A stretch of 30,965 nucleotides of DNA from a virus, in the IMG/VR virus record IMGVR_UViG_3300042546_000415, positions 1 to 30,965 of that record. One strand, 5' to 3'. Of the stretch, positions 16,111-22,779 are shown in pieces. Under the pieces are notes generated by a model. The model was not told the DNA's origin. It did no database searches and worked only from the letters and a program-made list of their open reading frames with translations. Each line of letters starts with the position of its first letter. Within the stretch, counting starts at the first letter, position 1. The position numbers were made by a program, and so were the translations under genes.

Positions 16111-17883
16111 CTAAGTGTCTTTCCTGTCAACCGCCGTTGGCTCACTAACGGCAATCTTCGTTATCATTGCCGCCACAAGATTCATGCACTCGCAGTCAAA
16201 AGCGTGGTTGTCTTTGCGGATTTGAAGCCATTCGTAGCTCACTCGTCCTTTGGCATCCACCCGTTCTTCTCGGATTTCGGCGGTAACTTCATCGAGATAT
16301 TGTTGCGATATGTCGGATGGAATTTCCCACGATGAAGCGAGTCCTCTCATGTGTTGCAACAGGATGTCTTTGGTCAAATGGTTAGCCCAAAGAAACAGCT
16401 TAACGGGCTTGAGTTTTCCTTGCAGAGAAGTTCCGATTGCGGGGTCTGCCCGTGAACTCGTCCAGCATCGGCGAACCCCATCGTGAGAATAAGCCTGCAC
16501 TCCGTCTCCCTTGAATGCCTTCCACTTGTGTTCGCTTTTGACGATTTCCTGATAAACAACCGTGGCGTTGTAGCCCGTATCAATCACAACATCGTCGTTG
16601 TCCACGCCAAGATCGACAATCAACTGCCGCAACTCGTCCCAATTCCACACGCGCCCGTAGTCAACAAGTCTGCTTGTCCCTCCGTTGCCCCAAGCCCGAC
16701 ACAGGTAAACCAAGTGGTCTTTCTGCACATCGACTGACAAGAACCTTCGTTTCTCATCTTTCCAAGTGCTACGGAGCGTGTAGTCGGTTTTGCGTTCCTC
16801 AAGCCACTTCCAATCTTTAATGTCCTTCATCGCATCCTCCCAAGGTTGACCAAGGGATTCGTTGATGAATGATTTCAGCTTCTCATGGTCGTGCCATGTT
16901 AGGCTTTTGTGCGCCTGCAAAAACTCCTCTACCAGATCGCGCCACCTAACCCACGGGGGAAGCATGGCATTCCAAGTGAAGCTAATTCGGTTGGCGGGAG
17001 CGTCAGGATTATGGGCAATCCACTCACCGCTTAGAGCGAGGGCGCGTCGATCCTGCGGCTTATCATGGATATGGTGATTGCACTTTGGGCATTCCAAGTG
17101 AATCGTCGGTGCAAGTTTGTCAAAATTCCAAACCCCGTTTGGTCTGGTTTGCTCGTTGTCGTCCCACTTCAACTGCTCCCATTGAATGTGGAAGCGTCCT
17201 TTGCACTTCGGGCATTGAACATAGAAGTGCCGTTGGTCGCCACTCAAGAACGCTTGGTGAACCTCGTCATGTTGCGAGTCCGGCGTTGAAATGATGACCC
17301 GTCTGGCGTTCCAGAATGCGCGTGTGCGCTTCAACACCATCTCCAAAGCTCCAGCGGGGTAGTTGCGAACCTCGTCCAGAAACAACCAACGGATCGGTTT
17401 GGATTGCAGTTTTGACGGACTATTTGCGCCGTTTACAATCAGCGGCATCGAGGCGAAGTCGATTTCTGTCCCTCGGATTCCTCCCCTTTCCTTCGGCATC
17501 AGATCGGCAACGGGCTTGCAGTCTTCCAGTGTTGGCAACAGTCGGGTTCTAAAAAATGTTCGCGCCTCATCTTGCGCTGCCATTACCCACATGGCGGGGC
17601 CAGCGTCTTCGGAGATTGCCCACGCCAGCAGAATCATAATCGTTTGGGTTTTCGATGACTGCGCCGAACACATCACAGAAATTTCCGAAACGGCATTATC
17701 CGAAAACACCTCCATCAAAGATTTTGTCCAAGGAGCGGTATCGGCTCGGAACTTGCCAGCAAACGGGGATGTTTTGTCGATTACAATGTTGTCCTCGGCC
17801 CATGCCCACGGAGGGCGGCGATCTATTGGACGCCACGCTTCCCGTGCCGTTTTCTCGATAAGGCTAATCCCACTTTTTTTCAT
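16111..17883 (-). CDS. Terminase large subunit, GpA family
   Basis: A 590-residue packaging motor. The ATPase half has a Walker A-like CSAQSSKT (72-79) and Walker B LFLDEV (167-172). The family zinc-binding pair is CPKC at 224-227 and CPKC at 265-268. The nuclease half carries acidic candidates in FLSVDVQKD (Asp385), DVVIDTGYNA (Asp435) and HAFDCE near residue 573. This order and length match lambda gpA-type terminases (Terminase_GpA). It overlaps the small terminase gene by 20 bases. GpA enzymes cut at specific cos-type sites, so this phage may have cohesive ends, which is an inference. Confidence 0.93.
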   Translation of the reverse strand: MKKSGISLIEKTAREAWRPIDRRPPWAWAEDNIVIDKTSPFAGKFRADTAPWTKSLMEVFSDNAVSEISVMCSAQSSKTQTIMILLAWAISEDAGPAMWVMAAQDEARTFFRTRLLPTLEDCKPVADLMPKERGGIRGTEIDFASMPLIVNGANSPSKLQSKPIRWLFLDEVRNYPAGALEMVLKRTRAFWNARRVIISTPDSQHDEVHQAFLSGDQRHFYVQCPKCKGRFHIQWEQLKWDDNEQTRPNGVWNFDKLAPTIHLECPKCNHHIHDKPQDRRALALSGEWIAHNPDAPANRISFTWNAMLPPWVRWRDLVEEFLQAHKSLTWHDHEKLKSFINESLGQPWEDAMKDIKDWKWLEERKTDYTLRSTWKDEKRRFLSVDVQKDHLVYLCRAWGNGGTSRLVDYGRVWNWDELRQLIVDLGVDNDDVVIDTGYNATVVYQEIVKSEHKWKAFKGDGVQAYSHDGVRRCWTSSRADPAIGTSLQGKLKPVKLFLWANHLTKDILLQHMRGLASSWEIPSDISQQYLDEVTAEIREERVDAKGRVSYEWLQIRKDNHAFDCECMNLVAAMITKIAVSEPTAVDRKDT

Positions 17884-18442
17884 GCAGTTTTCTTATGACC
17901 TCATCTACTTGGTCTTTGATTCGCTTTTCAGCCTCGGCCACTTTCATGCCAACAACTTGCGGGGCAAGCGTGCTTGGCATTTGCTCCAGAACCTTTTTAG
18001 CTGTCGCTACCATACGGAACACCTCTCGCGCCACTTCGTCGTTTGCCGTGTAGTTCCCGCGAGCAATTTCCAGTTCCAAGTCCAATCGTTCGCAAATGGT
18101 GCGGAGTCTCCTAACCTCCAGCTTGTTTCTTTCGTCGTCTGGATCGTCCTCCGCAATTTTGCGCCCCGTTTTAGACGCCCATTCTCTAAATTCCGGTATG
18201 CTATACCTCCCGTCTGATCGGGCTTGTGGACATCCTTTGATTTTTAACCACCGCTGGATCGTCTTGCGCTCGACGCCTAATATATCTGCGAGTTCAACTT
18301 GATTTTTAGCCCATCCTTGATCGCCTGTGTTTCCGTCTGCCAGACCTTGAATCTGCGACAACTCCATACTCGAAAGGGTTTTCCCTTCCGTTACTTTGCG
18401 GATAATGTTCAGCAGATTCTTTTTGAGAATCTTGCTTGCCAT
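17864..18442 (-). CDS. Terminase small subunit, Nu1-like
   Basis: A 192-residue product from the ATG preceded by AAAGG at 7 bases. An in-frame ATG 33 bases upstream at 18475 has no clear ribosome site but cannot be excluded. An N-terminal helix-turn-helix, NQVELADILGVERKTIQRWLKIKGCPQ, fits the winged-helix DNA-recognition domain of small terminases. The second half is a long charged helix (NKLEVRRLRTICERLDLELEIARG) likely to mediate oligomerisation. It would bind the packaging site and recruit the large subunit. Confidence 0.82.
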   Translation of the reverse strand: MASKILKKNLLNIIRKVTEGKTLSSMELSQIQGLADGNTGDQGWAKNQVELADILGVERKTIQRWLKIKGCPQARSDGRYSIPEFREWASKTGRKIAEDDPDDERNKLEVRRLRTICERLDLELEIARGNYTANDEVAREVFRMVATAKKVLEQMPSTLAPQVVGMKVAEAEKRIKDQVDEVIRKLHEKKWD

Positions 18443-18482
18443 CTCTGCGCCTTTACCTTCTATTTTTTCTTCCATTTTTTTC

Positions 18483-18511
18483 TGGACTTAGAATACGGCC
18501 CCGAATATAGT
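18483..18511 (+). promoter_or_regulatory. Candidate promoter for the DUF488 gene
   Basis: TGGACT and TATAGT are separated by exactly 17 bases, in the short divergent gap between the small terminase and the plus-strand gene. Transcription would begin within a few bases of the ATG at 18522, giving a nearly leaderless mRNA. The -35 match is only four of six. Confidence 0.35.
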
Positions 18512-18521
18512 CGTATGCTCC

Positions 18522-18944
18522 ATGAAAACAAGCTATTACACACACGCGGCATCCTTAAACAAAACCAAGTTTTTCCTCGTTCGCACCTCTATTGGTTCCC
18601 CACGATTTTTGAAATGTGATTGCAATGCGTCTTTTCTTGCGCCGGAACAAGACTGGCTTGACTTAACCGAGGCATCTTATCGGAGAAAATACATCGCAAA
18701 GCTCAATAAGTTTGGCGTTGCTCAATTCAAGTCGGAATTTGCCGAGATTCAAAAGTCCGCAGGGAAACGCGAGATCGTTCTCCTTTGCTATGAGTCTCTT
18801 TCGCCAGAAAAGGTTGAAGAGGGTCAGTTTTGCCATCGCAGGATTTTTGCCGATTGGTGGGAGCAACAAACTGGCGAGAAAGTAGAGGAAGTTACTCCGC
18901 ATCGCTCTCGACCTGCTCGACCTGTTCAGCCGACTCTTCTTTGA
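18522..18944 (+). CDS. DUF488 family protein
   Basis: A 140-residue protein with the DUF488 pattern: an N-terminal FFLVRTSIGSPRF strand, FLAPEQDWL, the YRRKYIAKLNKFG helix, REIVLLCYESL and the C-terminal CHRRIFADWWEQQTGEKVEE. The biochemical activity of the family is not established to my knowledge. It is the only convincing plus-strand gene inside the leftward operon. Its last 53 bases overlap the end of the ParB-like gene tail to tail. The reversed orientation and own promoter candidate suggest an independently acquired gene. Confidence 0.82.
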   Translation: MKTSYYTHAASLNKTKFFLVRTSIGSPRFLKCDCNASFLAPEQDWLDLTEASYRRKYIAKLNKFGVAQFKSEFAEIQKSAGKREIVLLCYESLSPEKVEEGQFCHRRIFADWWEQQTGEKVEEVTPHRSRPARPVQPTLL

Positions 18945-19602
18945 GGAGTCCTTGGAGTTTCCTGCCGTCGATGTATCGGTTGTCATCCAGACCGAGAGAG
19001 TCTGTGAAATCTTTCCTCGCGGCATAATTTTTGAAAACCACGACACAGTAAAAGTCGGGGTCGTTGTTGTCTTGCGCTCCTGCTACCAACTGTTCATTGG
19101 CTTCACGGGCTTTCCGTAGCTGTTCAGCCATAACTTCAATCGCGGAGTTTTCTGCTGCATCCGGCGACTCTCCGAAGAGTTGGTAAACATCACTGAGGTC
19201 AAAGCCCGTGTTTTCCAACTCGATTTCTGCGTCTTTCAAAAGGGAATTGAGTTTTTCCAAGTCCCAATCGCCTTGTGCATTGGCGTTGTTCAGAAAAACA
19301 TTCAGTTCCTTTTCTGTTTTCTCATCAACATCAACAACAGCGACAGACATCGTGTAGTCCATCGTGCGCTCCAAGTCATCCAGCGCAGAGACTCGCTGAT
19401 GTCCTCCGACTATGTGACCAGTGCGCTTGTTCCAGCAGATCGGCTGAACAAGACCAACCTTCCCCAAGCTGTCGCGGAGTTTTTTCCGTGAATAGTCGGA
19501 AATCTGACGGGGATTGTAGGGAGCGTTTTTAATTTCGCTCCGATGAATCTGCTCTACGACGAATTTCTGGAACGCTGTTTGTTTTTCATCCTTCTTAGCC
19601 AT
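18892..19602 (-). CDS. ParB/sulfiredoxin-fold protein
   Basis: A 236-residue protein. The N-terminal region has the ParB signature: NPRQISDYSRKKLRDSLGKVGLVQPICW, then GHIVGGHQRVSAL with GGHQR at residues 66-70, and ELNVFLNNANAQGDWD. No typical ParB helix-turn-helix follows. The C-terminal half contains DFYCVVVFKNYAARKDF and an acidic tail. It starts inside the PP-loop gene end (8-base overlap) with GAGG upstream, so the two proteins are coupled. The pairing recalls IbrB/IbrA-type couples found in phages and islands. A role in DNA binding or nucleotide chemistry is inferred. Confidence 0.82.
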   Translation of the reverse strand: MAKKDEKQTAFQKFVVEQIHRSEIKNAPYNPRQISDYSRKKLRDSLGKVGLVQPICWNKRTGHIVGGHQRVSALDDLERTMDYTMSVAVVDVDEKTEKELNVFLNNANAQGDWDLEKLNSLLKDAEIELENTGFDLSDVYQLFGESPDAAENSAIEVMAEQLRKAREANEQLVAGAQDNNDPDFYCVVVFKNYAARKDFTDSLGLDDNRYIDGRKLQGLLKEESAEQVEQVESDAE

Positions 19603-20260
19603 ACATTTCCTCTCGTTTGATTACTGCCTCTGCATACGGAAACCATTTGAGAATCCGCTGAAAATCGTCGGGGAAATTTTTGTGAACAAAGAGTAGCGAT
19701 GGCGTTGAAAGATCAACTCCGGTTGCCGATGCCGTGGTGGACATTTTCGGAATAGGGATTCCCCTTACTTTGCAATACGCAAGAACATCCAACTTGTTCC
19801 ATTTCCGCACTGGATAAACCATGTCTGTCCAACCCTTCGTTGTGTTGAAAAATCTTCTTCGCCAGAGCGAATCAGCATCCTTTGCGCCCGTGACTATGTA
19901 TTTTGTTCCTGCTTCCGTCCGAGCGAGATCGTAAACATCACGAAGCGTCCAATCCGGCAATGTTTCGGCATTCTTCCCCTCATCGCAGTAAATGCCTGCT
20001 TTCAATGCGCGGATCAGAACCCAATGCGGATATTGCACGATTTGAACATTCCATCTTGCCCTCGCGTAATCCAACGCATCCTCCGTGCATTTCAAATTTG
20101 GAACGAAGTGCATGAAGAAACAATGCACCTTCTTGAACACCCTCGAACACAAATCGAGACATACCAAGCTGTCCTTGCCACCGCTGAATGCTACGGTGAT
20201 CGAATCACTCTCCTTTTGCTTTTCCCTCAGAAGATCGAGGGTGTCTTGCCAGATTTGCAT
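19595..20260 (-). CDS. PP-loop PAPS reductase-like protein
   Basis: A 221-residue protein with the ATP-binding PP-loop SGGKDS at residues 26-31. It continues with HFVPNLKCTEDALDYAR, YIVTGAKDADSLWRRR and WTDMVYPVRKWNKLDVLAYC, the pattern of the PAPS reductase/ATP pyrophosphatase superfamily. Phage members often sit beside a ParB-like gene, as here. Members include sulfur-activating and DNA-modifying enzymes such as DndC, so nucleotide or sulfur chemistry is possible. The substrate is unknown. The start follows an SD-less leader at 20263-20283. Confidence 0.85.
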   Translation of the reverse strand: MQIWQDTLDLLREKQKESDSITVAFSGGKDSLVCLDLCSRVFKKVHCFFMHFVPNLKCTEDALDYARARWNVQIVQYPHWVLIRALKAGIYCDEGKNAETLPDWTLRDVYDLARTEAGTKYIVTGAKDADSLWRRRFFNTTKGWTDMVYPVRKWNKLDVLAYCKVRGIPIPKMSTTASATGVDLSTPSLLFVHKNFPDDFQRILKWFPYAEAVIKREEMYG

Positions 20261-20262
20261 AA

Positions 20263-20283
20263 TTTTTGATTAGGTTGATTGAT
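20263..20283 (-). promoter_or_regulatory. SD-less leader motif, copy 2
   Basis: On the minus strand this reads ATCAATCAACCTAATCAAAA plus one more A, two bases before the ATG of the PP-loop gene. It differs at one position from the leader at 8507-8527. Similar CAATCAATCAA text precedes the plus-strand regulator at 26996. Confidence 0.55.
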
Positions 20284-20323
20284 AAAATTTCCGCGTGCGG
20301 GATGCGCGGCCCCCTTCGACGGA

Positions 20324-20485
20324 CTAACCGCCGCCGCCGCCGCCGCCTGTGGGCCTACCTGCGGGCTTCTTTGGTTTAACCTTTGGCTTAACCTTTGGCG
20401 GCTTACCAGTTGGCTTAACCTTTGGTTTAACCTTTGCCGTAACTTTGCGTCCGCCGACCTTCGGTTTCAATTTTGCTTTTGCCAT
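20324..20485 (-). CDS. Lys/Pro-rich basic microprotein with poly-Gly tail
   Basis: A 53-residue gene with a near-perfect ribosome site, AAGGAGGTGA, 7 bases before its ATG. The protein starts MAKAKLKPKVGGRK and is built from repeats of KVKPKVKP, then ends with seven Gly residues. The composition (mainly Lys, Pro, Val and Gly) resembles histone H1-tail-like nucleic acid-binding proteins. It is the first gene of the leftward operon, just inside the control region. Function is inferred from charge only. Confidence 0.7.
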   Translation of the reverse strand: MAKAKLKPKVGGRKVTAKVKPKVKPTGKPPKVKPKVKPKKPAGRPTGGGGGGG

Positions 20486-20561
20486 GTCAATTCACCTCCT
20501 TTCATCTTCGCTCTTTGCGTGGTGTCAAATCCGGCAGTTCATCCGGGCCAATGGGTAAAAC

Positions 20562-20577
20562 GCAGGGAAAACCCTGC
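20562..20577 (-). other. Leader hairpin upstream of the Lys/Pro-rich gene
   Basis: Six-base arms GCAGGG and CCCTGC flank an AAAA loop, in the 5' region of the leftward transcript. The CCCTGC/GCAGGG motif recurs in several intergenic hairpins of the right block. Confidence 0.4.
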
Positions 20578-20657
20578 TTAAACACAGTATTTTCACAGAA
20601 GGACAGCACAAATTACTCAAAATCAACGGTTTACACAAGCAAAAAAGATGGAAAAAG

Positions 20658-20672
20658 AGGTGACAGACACCA
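20658..20672 (-). promoter_or_regulatory. Operator-like palindrome O1 with upstream -10 candidate
   Basis: On the minus strand the site reads TGGTGTCTGTCACCT, two mismatches from the perfect 15-base palindrome AGGTGTCTGACACCT found at 27274 and 27594. A minus-strand TATAAT lies at 20684-20689, just upstream, so a repressor here could block leftward transcription near its start. No convincing -35 was found. Confidence 0.5.
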
Positions 20673-20699
20673 GTATTTTTGAGATTATATGGACAGTTC

Positions 20700-21290
20700 T
20701 TTGACAGATAGATGAAGCGGAAAGGTGAGAGGCAAGTCCCTCTCCCGACAACGAGTGCCACAGCACCGGAGGATGATCCCGAAACGGAGCCACCGACCAG
20801 AATGCGACGAGCAGGACGGAAACGACAAGGCGAAGTGCGGAACTAAAAAATAGCCCTCCAAGAGTGGCAGTAGCGAAATGCGAATGTCGGGTAGGTCAGC
20901 ACAGACCAGATGGGCGGCGAGCGAAAGCGACAAAGTGTGACGAACGAACCGATCAAGTGGAGTCTCAAACGGAGCGGAAAGTCCGAGAAACAGAAGTTGT
21001 AGCAAACACGGAGCAAGAAAAACCCTGCACCGGAAACTTGCCACCCTGCGATAGCAGTAAGGGCAGGTGGTTCTGCGGACAGCAAGCCACTCGGTAAACC
21101 TTTCCCATCAGCAAGTGCCTTTGACTTGCCGACCGTCGCTTATTGCAAACCTCGCAAACCAAGCTGGCAAAAACACCATGCCGTTCATCGGCTCCCAAAG
21201 TTGCCACCCTGCGAGGGGTTAATGCCGCCAGACTTGCAAGCGCAAGTCTGCTCGTCCCAAGCCGAGAGAAAAGTGCAGAGGGGCCAACAG
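20700..21290 (+). ncRNA. Candidate structured noncoding RNA / divergent control region
   Basis: About 590 bases without a convincing gene on either strand. The plus strand is purine-rich with many short stems: GAGAGG/CCTCTC (20727-20744), GTGC/GCAC (20755-20766), GGTC/GACC (20894-20907), GCGAAAGC (20921-20928), CGGA/TCCG (20970-20985) and a 9-base perfect stem at 21229-21250. GAAA-type loops and GGAAAC text recur. This texture resembles a large structured RNA, but no known class was recognised. It might be only a leader or replication region. Strand is chosen from the GNRA-like loops. Confidence 0.4.
21229..21250 (+). repeat. Perfect 9-base hairpin
   Basis: CAGACTTGC and GCAAGTCTG flank the tetraloop AAGC. 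No T run follows, so it is not a typical terminator. It lies about 50 bases before the first rightward gene. Confidence 0.6.
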
Positions 21291-21299
21291 CAAACATCA

Positions 21300-21515
21300 A
21301 TGCAATCAATGAAACTGAAACCCAAAACAACAACCGCCGCTACTGCGGCATCCACCGCCGAAATCGACCTCTACAAAGGAAACCCAATGCTGGTTCTCAA
21401 ATCAGCACCGGATACCAAGTGGCCGTTCCAGTTCGGCATGAGTAAAGCCAAGCTCATCTTGGCTCACATCAAACAGATCGAATCCTTTGTCGCATCCAAC
21501 GGAGCGGCACTCTGA
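21300..21515 (+). CDS. Small conserved phage protein
   Basis: A 71-residue product (68 from a second ATG at 21309). After a Lys/Thr/Ala-rich start it has EIDLYKGNPMLVLKSAPDTKWPFQFGMSKAKLILAHIKQIESFV. Proteins with the YKGNP and FGxxKAKLI pattern are common in phages and are usually uncharacterised. It is the first gene of the rightward block and precedes the MoxR-like ATPase. The initiation region contains a 20-base stretch also found inside the gene at 24558. Confidence 0.7.
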   Translation: MQSMKLKPKTTTAATAASTAEIDLYKGNPMLVLKSAPDTKWPFQFGMSKAKLILAHIKQIESFVASNGAAL

Positions 21516-21531
21516 ACCAAACACAACCCAA

Positions 21532-21541
21532 ACACACACGA
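21532..21541 (+). promoter_or_regulatory. ACACACACGA leader, copy 1
   Basis: The element ends 2 bases before the ATG at 21544. No purine-rich ribosome site is present between the previous stop and this start, so the A/C-rich leader probably serves initiation. Confidence 0.5.
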
Positions 21542-21543
21542 CC

Positions 21544-22779
21544 ATGCCAAGAAAATCAACAACCCTCGACACTCCCGAACTTCGGGAGCTTGTTACAGAA
21601 ATTGTCGGCTCCTGCGAAGTCGATATTGATTACGACACAGTTTGCTCAACGCTGACCAGTGACGCCAAATCCTTCAACGCAATCGCTGGAGGCGTTGCCG
21701 GACACAGTTCGGTAGTCAATTCATGCCGAGGAATTGCCGAGGTCAAAGCCACGGAAACCGCTATTGCTGTTGCCACAGCGAGAGCAGACGCGATTGCCAC
21801 CCGTGCTGTTGACGCCATCAAGCAAGCTATCAACGCCGCTCTTGCCGAACCCGAAGCAACTCCTGCAAAAGTTCGCCGTAAGCTGGCTCCTGTTATACCG
21901 ACTGCAATCAGTCCGATTGCTAAAGAAGTTCAGACATACTGCTCTCCGAAACGGGCGGTTGTTCCGCTCCTTCTTCTTGGTGAGCAAGGTGCTGGCAAAA
22001 CCTACGGAGTGCGTAGCGAAGCTAAGAACTACGATCACTTCATTGAAGTTCCCTGTCATGCAGGGATGGAAGCGAAGGACTTCATCGGCGGCCCACTGCC
22101 AGACGGCAATATCTTTAGTTGGACTGACGGGGGAGTTGCCAGAGCGTTCCGCCTCGCGGCGGCTGGCAAGAGCGTTCTCCTTCTTGTCGATGAGATATTC
22201 CGTGTGCCACAAGCTCAACGATCTGTCTTCTTAACCTGCTTGTCTCCAGACGAGACGGGGGAAGAGCCAGTGTATAAGCTCAAGACCGAGCGAGTCATCG
22301 GAGTCAAAGGCGATGTGCGACACACAGAAGAACTCGTTGCTCCGGTTGCCAATCTGTCGATTGTCGGAACCACGAACATTGGAGGTCAGTTCAGCGTGAG
22401 TGAAGACGACCCTGCGATGGCGGAACGCTGGCAGTTCCATTATGTCTATTGCTCCGCCGCTGAAATCGGTCGCGTCATTCAGTCTGTCTTAGAATCTGGC
22501 GGCATGAGCAATGCAGATGCGGCAAGTCTCACTGCAATGTATGTCCAGTTTTGGACTAAGGCATCCGAACTCAAAAAACTCGGCACGATCAACCTTGCGC
22601 CGACTATTCGGACTCTAACCCGTGCGGCGAAAATTGCCACCGCCGATACTGCTAAAGCCCATTACGAAGCTGTAATGCGAGTCGCCCCAATGTGGGCCGG
22701 AACCGACCTCGATGGTCGTCTCAACACTGCACAAATCGAAAACATCAACATCGCCGCGAAAGGATCATTCAAATGCTAA
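21544..22779 (+). CDS. MoxR/CobS-like AAA+ ATPase
   Basis: A 411-residue product. The start is placed at the ATG after the ACACACACGACC leader, not at the upstream in-frame ATG at 21487. Walker A is GEQGAGKT (146-153), Walker B VLLLVDE (211-217), and sensor 1 lies at SIVGTTN around 273-279. DPAMAERW resembles the arginine-finger/sensor region of MoxR enzymes. The N-terminal 120 residues are Ala/Thr-rich and helical. MoxR ATPases work with VWA-domain partners to remodel target proteins. The next gene encodes such a partner and overlaps by 7 bases. Confidence 0.88.
   Translation: MPRKSTTLDTPELRELVTEIVGSCEVDIDYDTVCSTLTSDAKSFNAIAGGVAGHSSVVNSCRGIAEVKATETAIAVATARADAIATRAVDAIKQAINAALAEPEATPAKVRRKLAPVIPTAISPIAKEVQTYCSPKRAVVPLLLLGEQGAGKTYGVRSEAKNYDHFIEVPCHAGMEAKDFIGGPLPDGNIFSWTDGGVARAFRLAAAGKSVLLLVDEIFRVPQAQRSVFLTCLSPDETGEEPVYKLKTERVIGVKGDVRHTEELVAPVANLSIVGTTNIGGQFSVSEDDPAMAERWQFHYVYCSAAEIGRVIQSVLESGGMSNADAASLTAMYVQFWTKASELKKLGTINLAPTIRTLTRAAKIATADTAKAHYEAVMRVAPMWAGTDLDGRLNTAQIENINIAAKGSFKC

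Noticed and set aside
17363-18217. 284-codon plus-strand frame opposite the terminase genes
   Set aside because: It lies over the Walker and helix-turn-helix regions of the terminase subunits. Its composition is not protein-like.
20701-20706. TTGACA as the -35 of a plus-strand promoter for the candidate RNA
   Set aside because: No acceptable -10 element lies 16 to 18 bases downstream.
20886-21014. Resemblance to bacterial RNase P RNA (GGAAAGTCCG and GGGTAGG-like text)
   Set aside because: The two motifs occur in the wrong order, and the other universally conserved RNase P segments were not found.
20685-21044. 119-codon minus-strand frame in the central region
   Set aside because: It is Leu/Cys/Ser-rich, without a ribosome site or domain, and runs across the hairpin-rich stretch. 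It looks like a chance frame.
20864-21097. 77-codon plus-strand frame in the central region
   Set aside because: Very rich in Lys, Glu, Arg and Cys because of purine-rich RNA-like sequence. No ribosome site or conserved motif.
21487-21543. Upstream start for the MoxR-like ATPase
   Set aside because: The extra residues overlap the preceding gene's end and encode the ACACACACGAC leader (QTHTT). The ATG at 21544 directly follows that leader.
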